From Cyanophora paradoxa (taxonomy: Eukaryota > Glaucocystophyceae > Cyanophorales > Cyanophoraceae), in contig QPMI01000049.1 of assembly GCA_004431415.1 (NCBI GenBank), positions 1 through 64,000 on the forward strand: DNA of 64,000 nucleotides. Reading direction: 5' to 3'. This document shows, piece by piece, positions 9,566 through 19,041 of this stretch; within the stretch, counting starts at the first letter, position 1; every line of letters starts with the position of its first letter. Both the position numbers and the translations under genes were made by a program. The notes beneath the pieces were generated by a model. That model did no database searches. It was given only the letters and a program-made list of their open reading frames with translations, and had not been told where the DNA came from.

Positions 9566-9859
9566 ATGGACTTTACTGACTGCGCAGGTATCAAGCAGGA
9601 GCCCGAGGACCTTCTCTCCGCCGCCGCCGCCGCCTCCGCCCCCAAGCAGCGCCGCCGCCGCGGGCCCAAGTCCCTTAGCTCCGAGCCCGAGATCCTGGCG
9701 ACGCCGGCCCGCGAGCCAGAGACCGTGGACTTGACCCTGGAGGAGCCCGCGCGCGGCCCGCCGCGCCTTCTGATCCTGGCCGCCGCGGCCGCCGCGCTCT
9801 ACTACGCCGCCGGCGCCTGGGCCCGCAGCTCTCGGGCCTGGCCCGGAACCTTTTCTAAG
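9566..9859 (+). CDS. Small single-span membrane protein
   Basis: Starts MDFTDCAGIKQEPEDLL. An Ala-rich segment follows with a basic patch (KQRRRRGPK), then an acidic Pro-rich stretch and one membrane span (LLILAAAAAALYYAAGAW). The open frame runs into the next gene, but the neighbouring frame meets TAA exactly at 9857-9859 inside the promoter box. One lost or gained base near 9830 is therefore likely, and the real product is about 97 residues. The QRRRR-containing segment could be a nuclear or DNA-contact region. No family is recognised. Confidence 0.5.
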
Positions 9860-9860
9860 T
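9851..9860 (+). promoter_or_regulatory. TTTTCTAAGT promoter motif overlapping a stop codon
   Basis: TTTTCTAAGT provides the probable TAA of the previous gene and lies 9-18 bp before the ATG at 9869. Confidence 0.5.
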
Positions 9861-9868
9861 CTTGCCCA

Positions 9869-10209
9869 ATGGAGGCCCTGCTAGATCTCATGGCCTTTGC
9901 GCTGCCGATCTTCTTCCTGGTGGGCCTCAGCCGCATGGAGCGCGAGGCGCGCCAGCCCGAGCGCGTCGAGCGCGGCCTCACCCCGAAGAGCAGCGCGGCC
10001 TCACCGAGTGGGACCTGGCGCTCATGGCCGGCCGCATGCTCAACGGCGATCGGCTCGAGGCGGGCCACCGCCTCAAGCTAGAGGACGGCGGCACGGCCGT
10101 CTGGACGGGCGAGGCCTGGACGCACGACTCGACGGGCGAGCCGATGAAGCTGCTCGCCTCCGGCAACAAGTACTGGCGCGGCGACTCGATGGAGTACCGG
10201 CGCCCGTGA
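9869..10209 (+). CDS. Small membrane-anchored protein, one frameshift
   Basis: Starts MEALLDLMAFALPIFFLVGL, a hydrophobic N-terminal span that could be an anchor. It then continues basic and acidic. An indel near 9985 moves the coding signal to the frame that reads EEQRGLTEWDLALMAGRMLN and ends KYWRGDSMEYRRP at TGA 10207-10209. The soluble part contains two Trp-rich short strands (TAVWTGEAWTHDS). The total is about 113 residues. No family is recognised. Confidence 0.5.
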
Positions 10210-10217
10210 TTTTCTAG
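10208..10217 (+). promoter_or_regulatory. ATTTTCTAG promoter motif
   Basis: GATTTTCTAG starts within the stop of the preceding gene and lies 19-28 bp before the ATG at 10236. Confidence 0.55.
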
Positions 10218-10235
10218 CCCTTCTACCAGCAAAGA

Positions 10236-10520
10236 ATGGCTGACCCCTCGCCCGACCCGGCCGCAGGCGTCGAGAGCGCTGGCAGCTCGGACGAGTACTC
10301 GGAGCTCTCGGATCCGGATCCCGACGAGCCCTCCGACGCCTTCGCGACCGAGAACGAGCGCTCCCTCATGCGCATCTACGAGTCCCTGCGCGAAGCTATC
10401 TACTGGGAGGACCCGCGCCTAGGGACCCTCATGAACTTCTCCAAGTTTGCCGAGTTCATGTTCGCTATGACCGTGCCCTTTACCCGAGTCGTGCTCTGGG
10501 ATAGGAACAGGAACTGGTAG
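10236..10520 (+). CDS. Intact acidic 94-residue viral protein
   Basis: An undamaged frame. The first 45 residues are acidic and Ser/Asp/Pro-rich (SSDEYSELSDPDPDEPSD) and probably disordered. The second half is a compact aromatic helical domain (LMRIYESLREAIYWEDP ... FSKFAEFMFAMTVPF). There is no family match I recognise. It converges with the leftward gene ending at 10537, only 17 bp away. Confidence 0.6.
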   Translation: MADPSPDPAAGVESAGSSDEYSELSDPDPDEPSDAFATENERSLMRIYESLREAIYWEDPRLGTLMNFSKFAEFMFAMTVPFTRVVLWDRNRNW

Positions 10521-10536
10521 TATTGAGTACAGAGCC

Positions 10537-10939
10537 CTACGAGCTAGAGCTGCTATCGCCCGAGTCCAGGCGCGCCTTCTTGGCCTTGGAGCGGCGGAGG
10601 CGGGAGACGTACTGCAGGCGCAGGTTGCGCACGAGCAGCTCGCCGGCCGTGGTGCCCGGCAGCCCGGGAACCGCGTCCGTGGGCAGCAGCTGGCCCTCGC
10701 GTATCGCCTTGTACGTCTTGCGCTTGTTGAATGCAACCTTCTCCGTATCTTCCGTGCCGTCGTACTCGGACGTGGGAAGGAACTGCGAGGCGGTCTTGGG
10801 GACTTCTAGAACCAGCGCGCGCTTGGCCTTCTTGACGGAGACTGCGTTCGCGCGCTCCAGCTTGACGCCGGGCTCCAGGGGGTAGCGGCGACTTCGTTCT
10901 CAGCGAAGGAGACACGGGGGAAGAGCCGCCGCGGGGCAT
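10537..10939 (-). CDS. Basic viral protein, frameshifted
   Basis: Two long leftward frames overlap here, but the third frame shows the best coding signal: VKKAKRALVLEVPKTASQF, then KVAFNKRKTYKAIREGQ, ending in a basic patch SRLRRSKAKKARLD and a Ser run before TAG at 10537. The ATG at 10939 follows TATTTTCTAAAC on its strand. Frame changes occur in the first 40 codons. The product is about 130 residues and basic, possibly DNA-binding or virion-internal. No family is recognised. Confidence 0.45.
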
Positions 10940-10955
10940 GGTTCGCTCGCTTTAC

Positions 10956-11282
10956 CTAGCGTTTAGAAAATAGCGCGCGAGCCTCGAGCACCAGGAGACC
11001 CGCCACAACCGCTGCGGCGATGACCACGGCAACCTTGAGCCAGTGCCAGAAGCGCTCGGCCACGTCCGTGAGCGCGCGGCCCGCCTTGCCCGGTGCGGTG
11101 AGTGCGGAGCCCAGCGCGCCCGCCGCAATGTCCGCCCACGCGCCTCCGTCGCCGCGCAGCACGTTCTCGCGGTTCTTCATCTCGACTGTGGCGCCGATCG
11201 CGGCGTTGAGCTCACCGAACTGCAGCCGCGGCGCGCCCTTGGGCCCAAAGGTCTTGGTGAGCAGCGCGTCGAGCCAGCTCAT
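10956..11282 (-). CDS. Intact 108-residue tail-anchored viral protein
   Basis: Starts MSWLDALLTKTFGPKGAP. The middle is Gly/Ala-rich, and a single membrane span lies at about residues 83-101 (VAVVIAAAVVAGLLVLEA), followed by a short basic tail (RALFSKR). Its stop overlaps the promoter box of the next leftward gene. It is likely a virion membrane or assembly protein, judged only from topology. Confidence 0.6.
   Translation of the reverse strand: MSWLDALLTKTFGPKGAPRLQFGELNAAIGATVEMKNRENVLRGDGGAWADIAAGALGSALTAPGKAGRALTDVAERFWHWLKVAVVIAAAVVAGLLVLEARALFSKR
10964..10972 (-). promoter_or_regulatory. TATTTTCTA promoter motif, leftward
   Basis: On the minus strand TATTTTCTA lies 25-33 bp before the ATG at 10939 and overlaps the last codons of the gene at 10956-11282. 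Confidence 0.55.
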
Positions 11283-11311
11283 CTCTACTAGCTAGCGCTT
11301 CGAAAATCTAT

Positions 11312-11805
11312 CTAAATCGCGAAGCCGCGCAGGTACCAGACCATGAGGAGCGAGCCGCCGAGCGCCACGAGCAACGGCAGGTGCCCGTCGACCGCGCGCC
11401 GCGCCTCCCAGGCCCAGATCTCCTGGCGGCTCAGCTCGTTCGCGCCGTCGAAGTAAGCGCTGACGCCGTACTCGCGCGCGGGCGCAGGCTGCGACCAGAG
11501 GCCGGCGCTCAGGCGCGGCGCCCCCTCCCTCTGCTGCTGCGAGGCCAGCGCCGCCGTCGCCGCGTGCGCCGCCTCGCGCTGGCCCGGGGCGATCGCCACG
11601 AGGGGCAGGGGCCCGACGCCGCGGCCCTTGCCCGCAGCCTTAATCGACTTTAGCGCCGGCGGCGCCGGGTCCGCGCCCTTATCTTAGGCCCCTCCGCCCG
11701 CCGCCGGCCTTCGCCCGCCCCGCCCTTGGCAGCCTCGCCGATCTTGCTGCAGCGCGAGTCCGATTTGAACACCGTACACAACAGCTTCTCTACGGCGTTG
11801 GGCAT
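11312..11805 (-). CDS. Tail-anchored viral protein, frameshifted
   Basis: The upstream ATG at 11805 (MPNAVEKLLCTVFKSDSRCS) follows a TTAAATTTTCTTC box and is preferred to the internal start at 11599. An indel near 11690 separates this N-terminus from the C-terminal frame. That frame contains a Gln-rich stretch and ends with a membrane span (LPLLVALGGSLLMVWYLRGF) and only two further residues. The product is about 164 residues. It has a C-terminal anchor like its neighbour at 10956-11282. Confidence 0.5.
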
Positions 11806-11826
11806 GTTTAGACGTGTACAGACGAT

Positions 11827-11842
11827 GAAGAAAATTTAAATG
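11827..11842 (-). promoter_or_regulatory. AAATTTTCTTC promoter motif, leftward
   Basis: The minus strand reads CATTTAAATTTTCTTC, 22-37 bp before the ATG at 11805. Confidence 0.45.
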
Positions 11843-11926
11843 CCAACGGACTCAAAAGGACGTCGCAACTTTGAAAAGGGAAAGGGGGGAATGAACTTGG
11901 GAAAACTTTGAAAAGGGAGAGTTAAC

Positions 11927-12118
11927 TTAGCGCCCCGCGGGGCGCATGCCGGCCGTCGCCATCGAGACGGAGCCGGGGGCGTAGAGGGACTTGGCGGCAT
12001 AGCCGAAGCCCACGCCTATGACGGCCGAGGCGGTGGGGGTGCCGCCGAGGAGCCAGGTGAGGGTCGCGGCGAGGGCTCCAAGGGTGTAGTGCTGTGGGTA
12101 GCTGTCAGCGAAGGCCAT
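11927..12118 (-). CDS. Small hydrophobic viral protein
   Basis: A 63-residue frame starting MAFADSYPQHYTLGALAATL. It has two short hydrophobic stretches (LGALAATLTWLLGG and ASAVIGVGFGYAAK) that could form a membrane hairpin. A GGTATTTTTTCTCAAC box lies about 25-38 bp upstream on its strand. It belongs to the cluster of small membrane proteins. Confidence 0.5.
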   Translation of the reverse strand: MAFADSYPQHYTLGALAATLTWLLGGTPTASAVIGVGFGYAAKSLYAPGSVSMATAGMRPAGR

Positions 12119-12143
12119 CGCGGGACCGATTTGAGGGAGGGTT

Positions 12144-12156
12144 GAGAAAAAATACC
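12144..12156 (-). promoter_or_regulatory. TATTTTTTCTC promoter motif, leftward
   Basis: Minus-strand box GGTATTTTTTCTC, followed by AAC, upstream of the ATG at 12118. Confidence 0.4.
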
Positions 12157-12166
12157 GCCTCGGGCC

Positions 12167-13686
12167 TCAGTGGTGGAGGTGGCGGAAGGTCTCGGCGTGG
12201 GCCTCCGTCGCCGCCGCCACGTCCTCCGCCGCGTCGATCTCCGCGCGCGAGGCCTCCAGCGTCGCCCGCCGCGCGTAGGACTGCGGGACGGCCACGCGCC
12301 GGTAGCTGTAGCCGAGGCCCTTCGACAGCCCCGCCGTCTCCGCCTCGAACGCCCGCCAGCGCTCCGAGGCCTCCGCGCCGGAGATCTGGCCGGCGCGGAA
12401 GCCCGCCTCCAGCTCGGCGCGGAAGGCGAGGGTGTGCTGGAGGCGCTGGGCCCGACGGCCCTGGCGCCGCTCCTCCGCCTCGCGCGCCAGGCGCGCCGCC
12501 AGGGCCTGCCGCTCGGCCTCCTGCTGGGCCCGAAGCCCTGGATCGCGGAGAGGACGGCGCCGGGCCGGGGACGGGGCTGGGGCCGTCGGCGCTCGCGGGG
12601 AGGCGGAGGTACCCTGCCCTTGGATCAGGAGGGGGCGGGGGGAGGGGGGGTACGGGAGGGAAAGCGGGGGGTACGCGGGGCCGGACCTGGCGCGGCAGCA
12701 TCTCGTCGATGCGCTGCTGGCCGGGGCGCTGCTGGGGGGCAGTGGCGGGGGGCTGGGGCGGGAGGAAGGCCGGCGCCGAGTTGCGGGTGCGCTTGCCCTT
12801 GCCCTTGGTGTGGGGCTTGACGAGGAAGGGCCCGACGTCGGCCACCGGGTCCTTGAACTGGGCGACGGGGATCGCGATCGCCTCCAGCGCCGGCTGGCTC
12901 TCGCCGAGGGAGAGCGGGGCCTTGGGGACGATGCCGCGGATGTAGGTCTGCCAGACGCCGCCGAGCTTGTAGGAGTAGAGGCGGCACGAGGAGCCGAAGC
13001 CGGCGAGGGTCTCGTCCAGCCGGCCGTTCTCGATGTCAGCGCCGACGGCGGCGGAGGTGTCCGGGCCCTCCGTGCGCGCGATGTACTCGACGATGCCCGC
13101 GACGCTCGTCATCCAGCCCTCCGTCTCCGAGCCGACGAGGAAGGTGGTGGGGTCGACGACGCAGTGGGTGATGATGAAGCGGGTGAGGGGGCAGGAGGCC
13201 GTCTCCTGCCAGAAGGCGAGGCGCTTCTCCCGCAGCCACACCGGCTCGAAGGCCTGGATGCAGGAGGCCTGGCGGCCACCTGCGGCGCGGGCGACGTTAG
13301 CGCGTACGACGTCGGGACGGGCGGGGAAGGTGCGCGGCTTCGAATCCAGCGGCTCCCCGCGAAGCTGCCTGCGGCCCAGTGAGCGTGCTGCGAGCGGGAG
13401 GTGGGAGGGATTGGGCGGGCGGGCCTGCGTCCAGCGCTGAAACGTAGCTCCACTGATGCTATCCGCGATGCGCGTAGCCCGCGACTGGCCGCGGACAAGG
13501 GAGGGCTTAGCTAGGACAAGAACGGGTGTGGGGCGCGGGGCTGGAGGCGCGGGGAGGCGAGCCGGAGCCGCCGAATCGATGCGCGGGCTTGAGAACGAGA
13601 TCTAGAAGCGTGCGCAAGTCGCCGCGAACGTCGGCTCGAGTTGCGGAAGGCGCGGCGGCCAATCTCGGCACCTGCTCAGAGACCAA
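12167..13686 (-). CDS. Unknown viral protein, copy 1 (complete 3' end, frameshifted)
   Basis: Reads leftward to TGA at 12167. The core (about 12,790-13,240) is well supported: RFIITHCVVDPTTFLVGSE, SSCRLYSYKLGGVWQTYI and IPVAQFKDPVADVGPFLV. It is followed by a Pro-rich linker and a charged Arg/Glu/Ala coiled-coil-like segment (RLAREAEERRQGRRAQRL, clearest in copy 2). The C-terminus ends AETFRHLHH. The frame stays open upstream to about 13,686 with no ATG, so the start is unknown and probably hidden by an indel. Indels within G/C runs at about 12,540-12,660 break copy 1. No family is recognised. Confidence 0.45.
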
Positions 13687-13689
13687 ATG

Positions 13690-14420
13690 TCAGCGGACGC
13701 GGGCGAATCGAGCGCGAGGTTGCGGGGCATGTTCTAGGTGCTAAATGCAAGGGATAGAGCGGCAAGAGAGCGAGCTGGCACCTGCGGGATGCGGCGGAGT
13801 GCTCCGGCTCGGGCGCCATCGAGCTTTCGAAGGTCCGCGGCCGGCGCGAGCGACCCTGCGCGTGGCGGCGTGAGTGCGGCGTCGAGAGAGCTTTCCAGCG
13901 CCCAAAATCTGAGGTCCGGAGCTAGCCGTGGTGCGGAGAAAGAGGTTGCGAAGTGAGGCGCACCTCCGAATCGAAAGGAGCGAGGCGGCGGCTCTCCGGG
14001 CTGAGCGGAATGCAAGCTAGTGCCTCTGGCAAGTGCTGCAAGGAGCGCTGGGCCCGGGCGCTGCGAGATGCGCTGCCCGGGCGCTTTTTTTCGGGTTGGG
14101 GTACTGTGTTTTGAGTCGAAACACGTGGAGCAACCGCGTGAGCCCAAAACTTTCTGAGCTTAGGAGCAAAGGCGGTCGAGCGCTCGGCCGCGCAAGCTAG
14201 CTCCGGCGCGCTCTGCCTTCTCTCTACACGTGTCGCATTCACGTGCGCTCAAAACTTTCTAAGCTTCGGTCAAGCAAGGGCTAGCGCTTCCGAAGTTCTA
14301 CGCGCGCGCCTCCCCGTCCGCCGGGCCGACGGTCTGCGCGTCACATCGTCCGCTGCGCCAAGAAGGAGAGATCAAGACGGTGTCAACCGGGTCTAGTTGA
14401 GCGCTTAAGGTCGGACCAAA
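13690..14420. other. Weakly coding interval upstream of the helicase (repeated at 18,150-18,880)
   Basis: Two overlapping leftward frames (13,734-14,147 and 13,922-14,242) are Arg/Ala/Ser-rich with no recognisable features. Two rightward boxes of the form AAAACTTTCT occur near 14,146 and 14,250. I see no gene I can support. It may be a divergent control region between the leftward gene and the helicase. Confidence 0.4.
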
Positions 14421-14422
14421 GC

Positions 14423-14473
14423 CTGTCCCGACCCTCCAGATCTTTAAATTAATATCTCAGAAGGTCGAGACAG
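14423..14473. repeat. Palindrome H1 with AT-rich centre
   Basis: CTGTCCCGACC ... GGTCGAGACAG arms surround AGATCTTTAAATTAATATCT. First of eight related palindromes, about 175 bp upstream of the helicase ATG. Confidence 0.85.
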
Positions 14474-14507
14474 CCGCTGAGCAGTCCGGATCCAGACGGA
14501 CCAGAGC

Positions 14508-14559
14508 CTGTCCCGACCCTCCCAGATCTTTAAATTAATATCTCAGAAGGTCGAGACAG
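14508..14559. repeat. Palindrome H2 with AT-rich centre
   Basis: Same structure as H1, 34 bp further on. The two share flanking GGACCAAAGCC / GGACCAGAGCC sequence, so they form a tandem pair. Confidence 0.85.
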
Positions 14560-14648
14560 CAGTCCAGACGTCGACTATAGCTAGCCAACAGACGTTGACT
14601 AGCCTAGTAGATCTAGAATTTTCCAAGCCTAGCTATAGAGAGACGACC

Positions 14649-16740
14649 ATGGCAACCGGACGCGTGTCTCTCGACGTCGACGCCTTCCTGGCCCGTATGC
14701 CCGGGCCCGGGGTACAGCAGATAGATCTGAGCGAGCAGGAGTGCAGCTTTTTCGTTCGATTCCCTCTCGTCGAAGTCCAGAAGGCCTGCAGCCCGACCCT
14801 GGGGACGGCTTTCTGCGTCTTCCACCCGCCCTGCATCACCCCCAGCCACTTCTCGGGTGCCGAGGATGAGACGAGCACCGCGGCAGCCTGCGCCTTTGCA
14901 ACCAAGTTCGGAGGCTTCACTTTCTCTCGCCCCTTGGATAATGGATTCAAGGCTGCCTACGTCCTACAGAGCCCGGAGGCTTGCGATCTCATGGCATGGT
15001 TCTTTGGGAGCTCGAGCGGCCTGGAGCTCGGTGTGGATGGCACGGGGGGCTACGTTCTGCGGGGGCCGGCGCCCGGGCCGCGAGCGGAGCTCCTCCCCAC
15101 TCCATCCAGAAGCTCGGCGCCCCGCGCTAAGCCCATCCCGGAGCCGGGCGCTCTCCTGGATTCGAGCCCAAGCCTGCCGGCCTTGGAGCGGCTCCTGGAC
15201 CGCCTGCGCAAGAACAAGGCGGTGAGGGACGAGATCTGGAAGGCGGGGCAGAGCTGCGCGCGGACCTTGGCCTGCACGACGCCCGCCGCGTTCAGCACCT
15301 TGGAGTCGAGCCCGACGGGTCCATCACCCTCGTCCTGGGCGGGAGTCAGCCGGGGCGCCGGCGGCTCGAATCTCCATCCAGGCGCACGGTATTGAAGTCG
15401 AGCTCGAGGGGGAGGGGACCGGAGGGGAGTCGGGCAGCGTGGCACAGACCCGCTATGTGACCGATCCCTCGCAGCCTGTCGCCTTCGACATTGCCCTCCC
15501 CTCCCTCCTGATCGCGCTCGAGTCGACGGGCCTGGAGGCTTGCGTCAATGCAGTGGATGAACGCCACCTCTCGTGCAAGATCCTTACCTCCGCATTCGGG
15601 GCGCTGGAGCAGAACCCGAGATCCGCTCAGCCGCAGGTCGACGTCATCTGCTCGGGACTCAACACGGGGAAGACGCAGGCGCTGATCGATGCGTACCTGG
15701 ACCCGGCCCTCGCAGGCGGCTGGCGAGTGATCCTCGTGACTTGCCGCCGGGCCTTCTCCCGCGACCTCAAGCGTCGCATTGATGCTGCGGAGTTGTCAAA
15801 GGACGCCGTGCTTTACATGGACATCAAGAAGCCACCGGAGAGCTCAAAGGGATCGCATGGCAAGTGGGGCTTCCGCCATGAGGAGTGCAGGTGCGTCGTC
15901 ATCACATGGGACTCGCTGCACAAGGTGCTCGAGGACTGGGAGGGCTGGTCGACGGCGCCGCTACTGGTCGTGCTGGACGAGCTCTCCTCCCTCACGAAGC
16001 ACCTCACCTCGAGCGGCACCCTCGAGCCCACCGGCCTGCACCTAGGTATGCGGTCAGTGCCTCGAAACGCGCGCTGCGTGGGCCTATGGCGCGGCGTGAT
16101 GAAGGCATCGCGCATCGTGGCGATGGACGGCTTCGTTCGGTCGGTCGATCTCGCGTACCTGGCAGAGTCGGCGCAGGAGGTCGGGGCGCGCCTGGGGCTC
16201 CTGTACAACTCGCATCGCACCTGCGACTGGAAGATGCGCGTGTCAGACAGCCCGGCGCACGTCGAGGCGGACATCATGGTGCAGTGCCGACCTGGGCGCT
16301 CGCGGGCCATGATCATCGCGGAGACGCCGGCCAAGGCGATCGAGCTGCAGGAGAAGATTGCGAAGCAGGCGCTGGAGCAGCTCAGCCTGGGCGGCGCTCA
16401 GTACGTGACTCAGCTCGAGGCAGGGCCCGAGGACGGCAGCGGCGCACCGTTCACGATCGGGCTCATCGTTGGGCAGGCCAAGGAGAAGAGCGTGCGCTTC
16501 ACGAACGAGGGCCCAGTGCGCATCGTGTCGATCGATGTGTCTGAGGAGGGCGCGTACAAGGCCTGCGACGTGCTCATCGCAACTTCCGCGCTCGGGGCAG
16601 GCGTGGACTTTTCGGACGCGCACTTTGACAAGGTCTACGGCGTGTTCCAGGCGGAGCCCGCGCAGCTGGAGGCGGACGACATCGTGCAGCTGCTGTTTCG
16701 AGTCAGAAGGCTGCGCAAACGCAGCGCCCGCCGCGCGTAG
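14649..16740 (+). pseudogene. UL9-like origin-binding helicase, copy 1, truncated at 3' end
   Basis: The ATG at 14649 follows AGAATTTTCCAAGCC. The first 150 residues carry no domain I recognise. A frameshift near 15,265-15,350 precedes the helicase core, which is intact here (15,439 to the junction). The core has a P-loop-like motif I (SGLNTGKT), a motif Ia-like segment (VILVTCRRAF), a WDSLHK segment, the DE box in LVVLDELSS, and a C-terminal motif VI-like RVRRLRK. These match the herpes UL9 / Herpes_ori_bp type of SF2 helicase, which opens replication origins. The reading frame is cut at 16,724 by the tandem duplication, and a fused stop follows at 16,738. Confidence 0.7.
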
Positions 16741-18150
16741 GACTGCGGGACGGCCACGCGCCGGTAGCTGTAGCCGAGGCCCTTCGACAGCCCCGCCGTC
16801 TCCGCCTCGAACGCCCGCCAGCGCTCCGAGGCCTCCGCGCCGGAGATCTGGCCGGCGCGGAAGCCCGCCTCCAGCTCGGCGCGGAAGGCGAGGGTGTGCT
16901 GGAGGCGCTGGGCCCGACGGCCCTGGCGCCGCTCCTCCGCCTCGCGCGCCAGGCGCGCCGCCAGGGCCTGCCGCTCGGCCTCCTGCTGGGCCCCGAAGCC
17001 CTGGATCGCGGAGAGGACGGCGCCGGGGCCGGGGACGGGGCTGGGGCCGTCGGCGCTCGCGGGGGAGGCGGAGGTACCCTGCCCTTGGATCAGGAGGGGG
17101 GCGGGGGGAGGGGGGGTACGGGAGGGAAAGCGGGGGGTACGCGGGGCCGGACCTGGCGCGGCAGCATCTCGTCGATGCGCTGCTGGCCGGGGCGCTGCTG
17201 GGGGGCAGTGGCGGGGGGCTGGGGCGGGAGGAAGGCCGGCGCCGAGTTGCGGGTGCGCTTGCCCTTGCCCTTGGTGTGGGGCTTGACGAGGAAGGGCCCG
17301 ACGTCGGCCACCGGGTCCTTGAACTGGGCGACGGGGATCGCGATCGCCTCCAGCGCCGGCTGGCTCTCGCCGAGGGAGAGCGGGGCCTTGGGGACGATGC
17401 CGCGGATGTAGGTCTGCCAGACGCCGCCGAGCTTGTAGGAGTAGAGGCGGCACGAGGAGCCGAAGCCGGCGAGGGTCTCGTCCAGCCGGCCGTTCTCGAT
17501 GTCAGCGCCGACGGCGGCGGAGGTGTCCGGGCCCTCCGTGCGCGCGATGTACTCGACGATGCCCGCGACGCTCGTCATCCAGCCCTCCGTCTCCGAGCCG
17601 ACGAGGAAGGTGGTGGGGTCGACGACGCAGTGGGTGATGATGAAGCGGGTGAGGGGCAGGAGGCCGTCTCCTGCCAGAAGGCGAGGCGCTTCTCCCGCAG
17701 CCACACCGGCTCGAAGGCCTGGATGCAGGAGGCCTGGCGGCCACCTGCGGCGCGGGCGACGTTAGCGCGTACGACGTCGGGACGGGCGGGGAAGGTGCGC
17801 GGCTTCGAATCCAGCGGCTCCCCGCGAAGCTGCCTGCGGCCCAGTGAGCGTGCTGCGAGCGGGAGGTGGGAGGGATTGGGCGGGCGGGCCTGCGTCCAGC
17901 GCTGAAACGTAGCTCCACTGATGCTATCCGCGATGCGCGTAGCCCGCGACTGGCCGCGGACAAGGGAGGGCTTAGCTAGGACAAGAACGGGTGTGGGGCG
18001 CGGGGCTGGAGGCGCGGGAGGCGAGCCGGAGCCGCCGAATCGATGCGCGGGCTTGAGAACGAGATCTAGAAGCGTGCGCAAGTCGCCGCGAACGTCGGCT
18101 CGAGTTGCGGAAGGCGCGGCGGCCAATCTCGGCACCTGCTCAGAGACCAA
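16725..18150 (-). pseudogene. Unknown viral protein, copy 2, lacking its C-terminal end
   Basis: Duplicate of the gene at 12,167-13,686. About 35 C-terminal codons are replaced by helicase sequence read backwards, because the duplication begins inside the gene. The frame is cleaner than in copy 1: it runs from the core region through the Pro-rich linker to QQEAERQALAARLAREAEE. An indel near 17,655 still splits it. The upstream frame stays open to about 18,150 and again begins at a stop codon with no ATG. Confidence 0.5.
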
Positions 18151-18885
18151 ATGTCAGCGGACGCGGGCGAATCGAGCGCGAGGTTGCGGGCATGTTCTAG
18201 GTGCTAAATGCAAGGGATAGAGCGGCAAGAGAGCGAGCTGGCACCTGCGGGATGCGGCGGAGTGCTCCGGCTCGGGCGCCATCGAGCTTTCGAAGGTCCG
18301 CGGCCGGCGCGAGCGACCCTGCGCGTGGCGGCGTGAGTGCGGCGTCGAGAGAGCTTTCCAGCGCCCAAAATCTGAGGTCCGGAGCTAGCCGTGGTGCGGA
18401 GAAAGAGGTTGCGAAGTGAGGCGCACCTCCGAATCGAAAGGAGCGAGGCGGCGGCTCTCCGGGCTGAGCGGAATGCAAGCTAGTGCCTCTGGCAAGTGCT
18501 GCAAGGAGCGCTGGGCCCGGGCGCTGCGAGATGCGCTGCCCGGGCGCTTTTTTTCGGGTTGGGGTACTGTGTTTTGAGTCGAAACACGTGGAGCAACCGC
18601 GTGAGCCCAAAACTTTCTGAGCTTAGGAGCAAAGGCGGTCGAGCGCTCGGCCGCGCAAGCTAGCTCCGGCGCGCTCTGCCTTCTCTCTACACGTGTCGCA
18701 TTCACGTGCGCTCAAAACTTTCTAAGCTTCGGTCAAGCAAGGGGCTAGCGCTTCCGAAGTTCTACGCGCGCGCCTCCCGTCCGCCGGGCCGACGGTCTGC
18801 GCGTCACATCGTCCGCTGCGCCAAGAAGGAGAGATCAAGACGGTGTCAACCGGGTCTAGTTGAGCGCTTAAGGTCGGACCAAAGC

Positions 18886-18937
18886 CTGTCCCGACCCTCC
18901 CAGATCTTTAAATTAATATCTCAGAAGGTCGAGACAG
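18886..18937. repeat. Palindrome H3
   Basis: Copy of H1 in duplication unit 2; it has CCC where H1 has CC in the left arm. Confidence 0.85.
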
Positions 18938-18971
18938 CCGCTGAGCAGTCCGGATCCAGACGGACCAGAGC

Positions 18972-19023
18972 CTGTCCCGACCCTCCCAGATCTTTAAATT
19001 AATATCTCAGAAGGTCGAGACAG
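18972..19023. repeat. Palindrome H4
   Basis: Copy of H2 in duplication unit 2, 90 bp before the helicase ATG at 19113. Confidence 0.85.
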
Positions 19024-19041
19024 CAGTCCAGACGTCGACTA

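Larger units (their letters stand above)
12266..16724 (+). repeat. 4.46-kb tandem duplication, unit 1
   Basis: This unit carries most of the leftward unknown gene, a weakly coding 1.3-kb interval, palindromes H1-H2 and the first two-thirds of the UL9-like helicase. The next unit starts at 16,725. At the junction the helicase text (CTGCGCAAACGCAGC) is joined directly to the text found at 12,266 (GCCCGCCGCGCGTAGG). Confidence 0.9.

Noticed and set aside
13734-14242. Leftward 137- and 106-codon frames upstream of the helicase
   Set aside because: Composition is Arg/Ala/Ser-biased with no motif. Both overlap each other in different frames, so I could not choose either as a gene.
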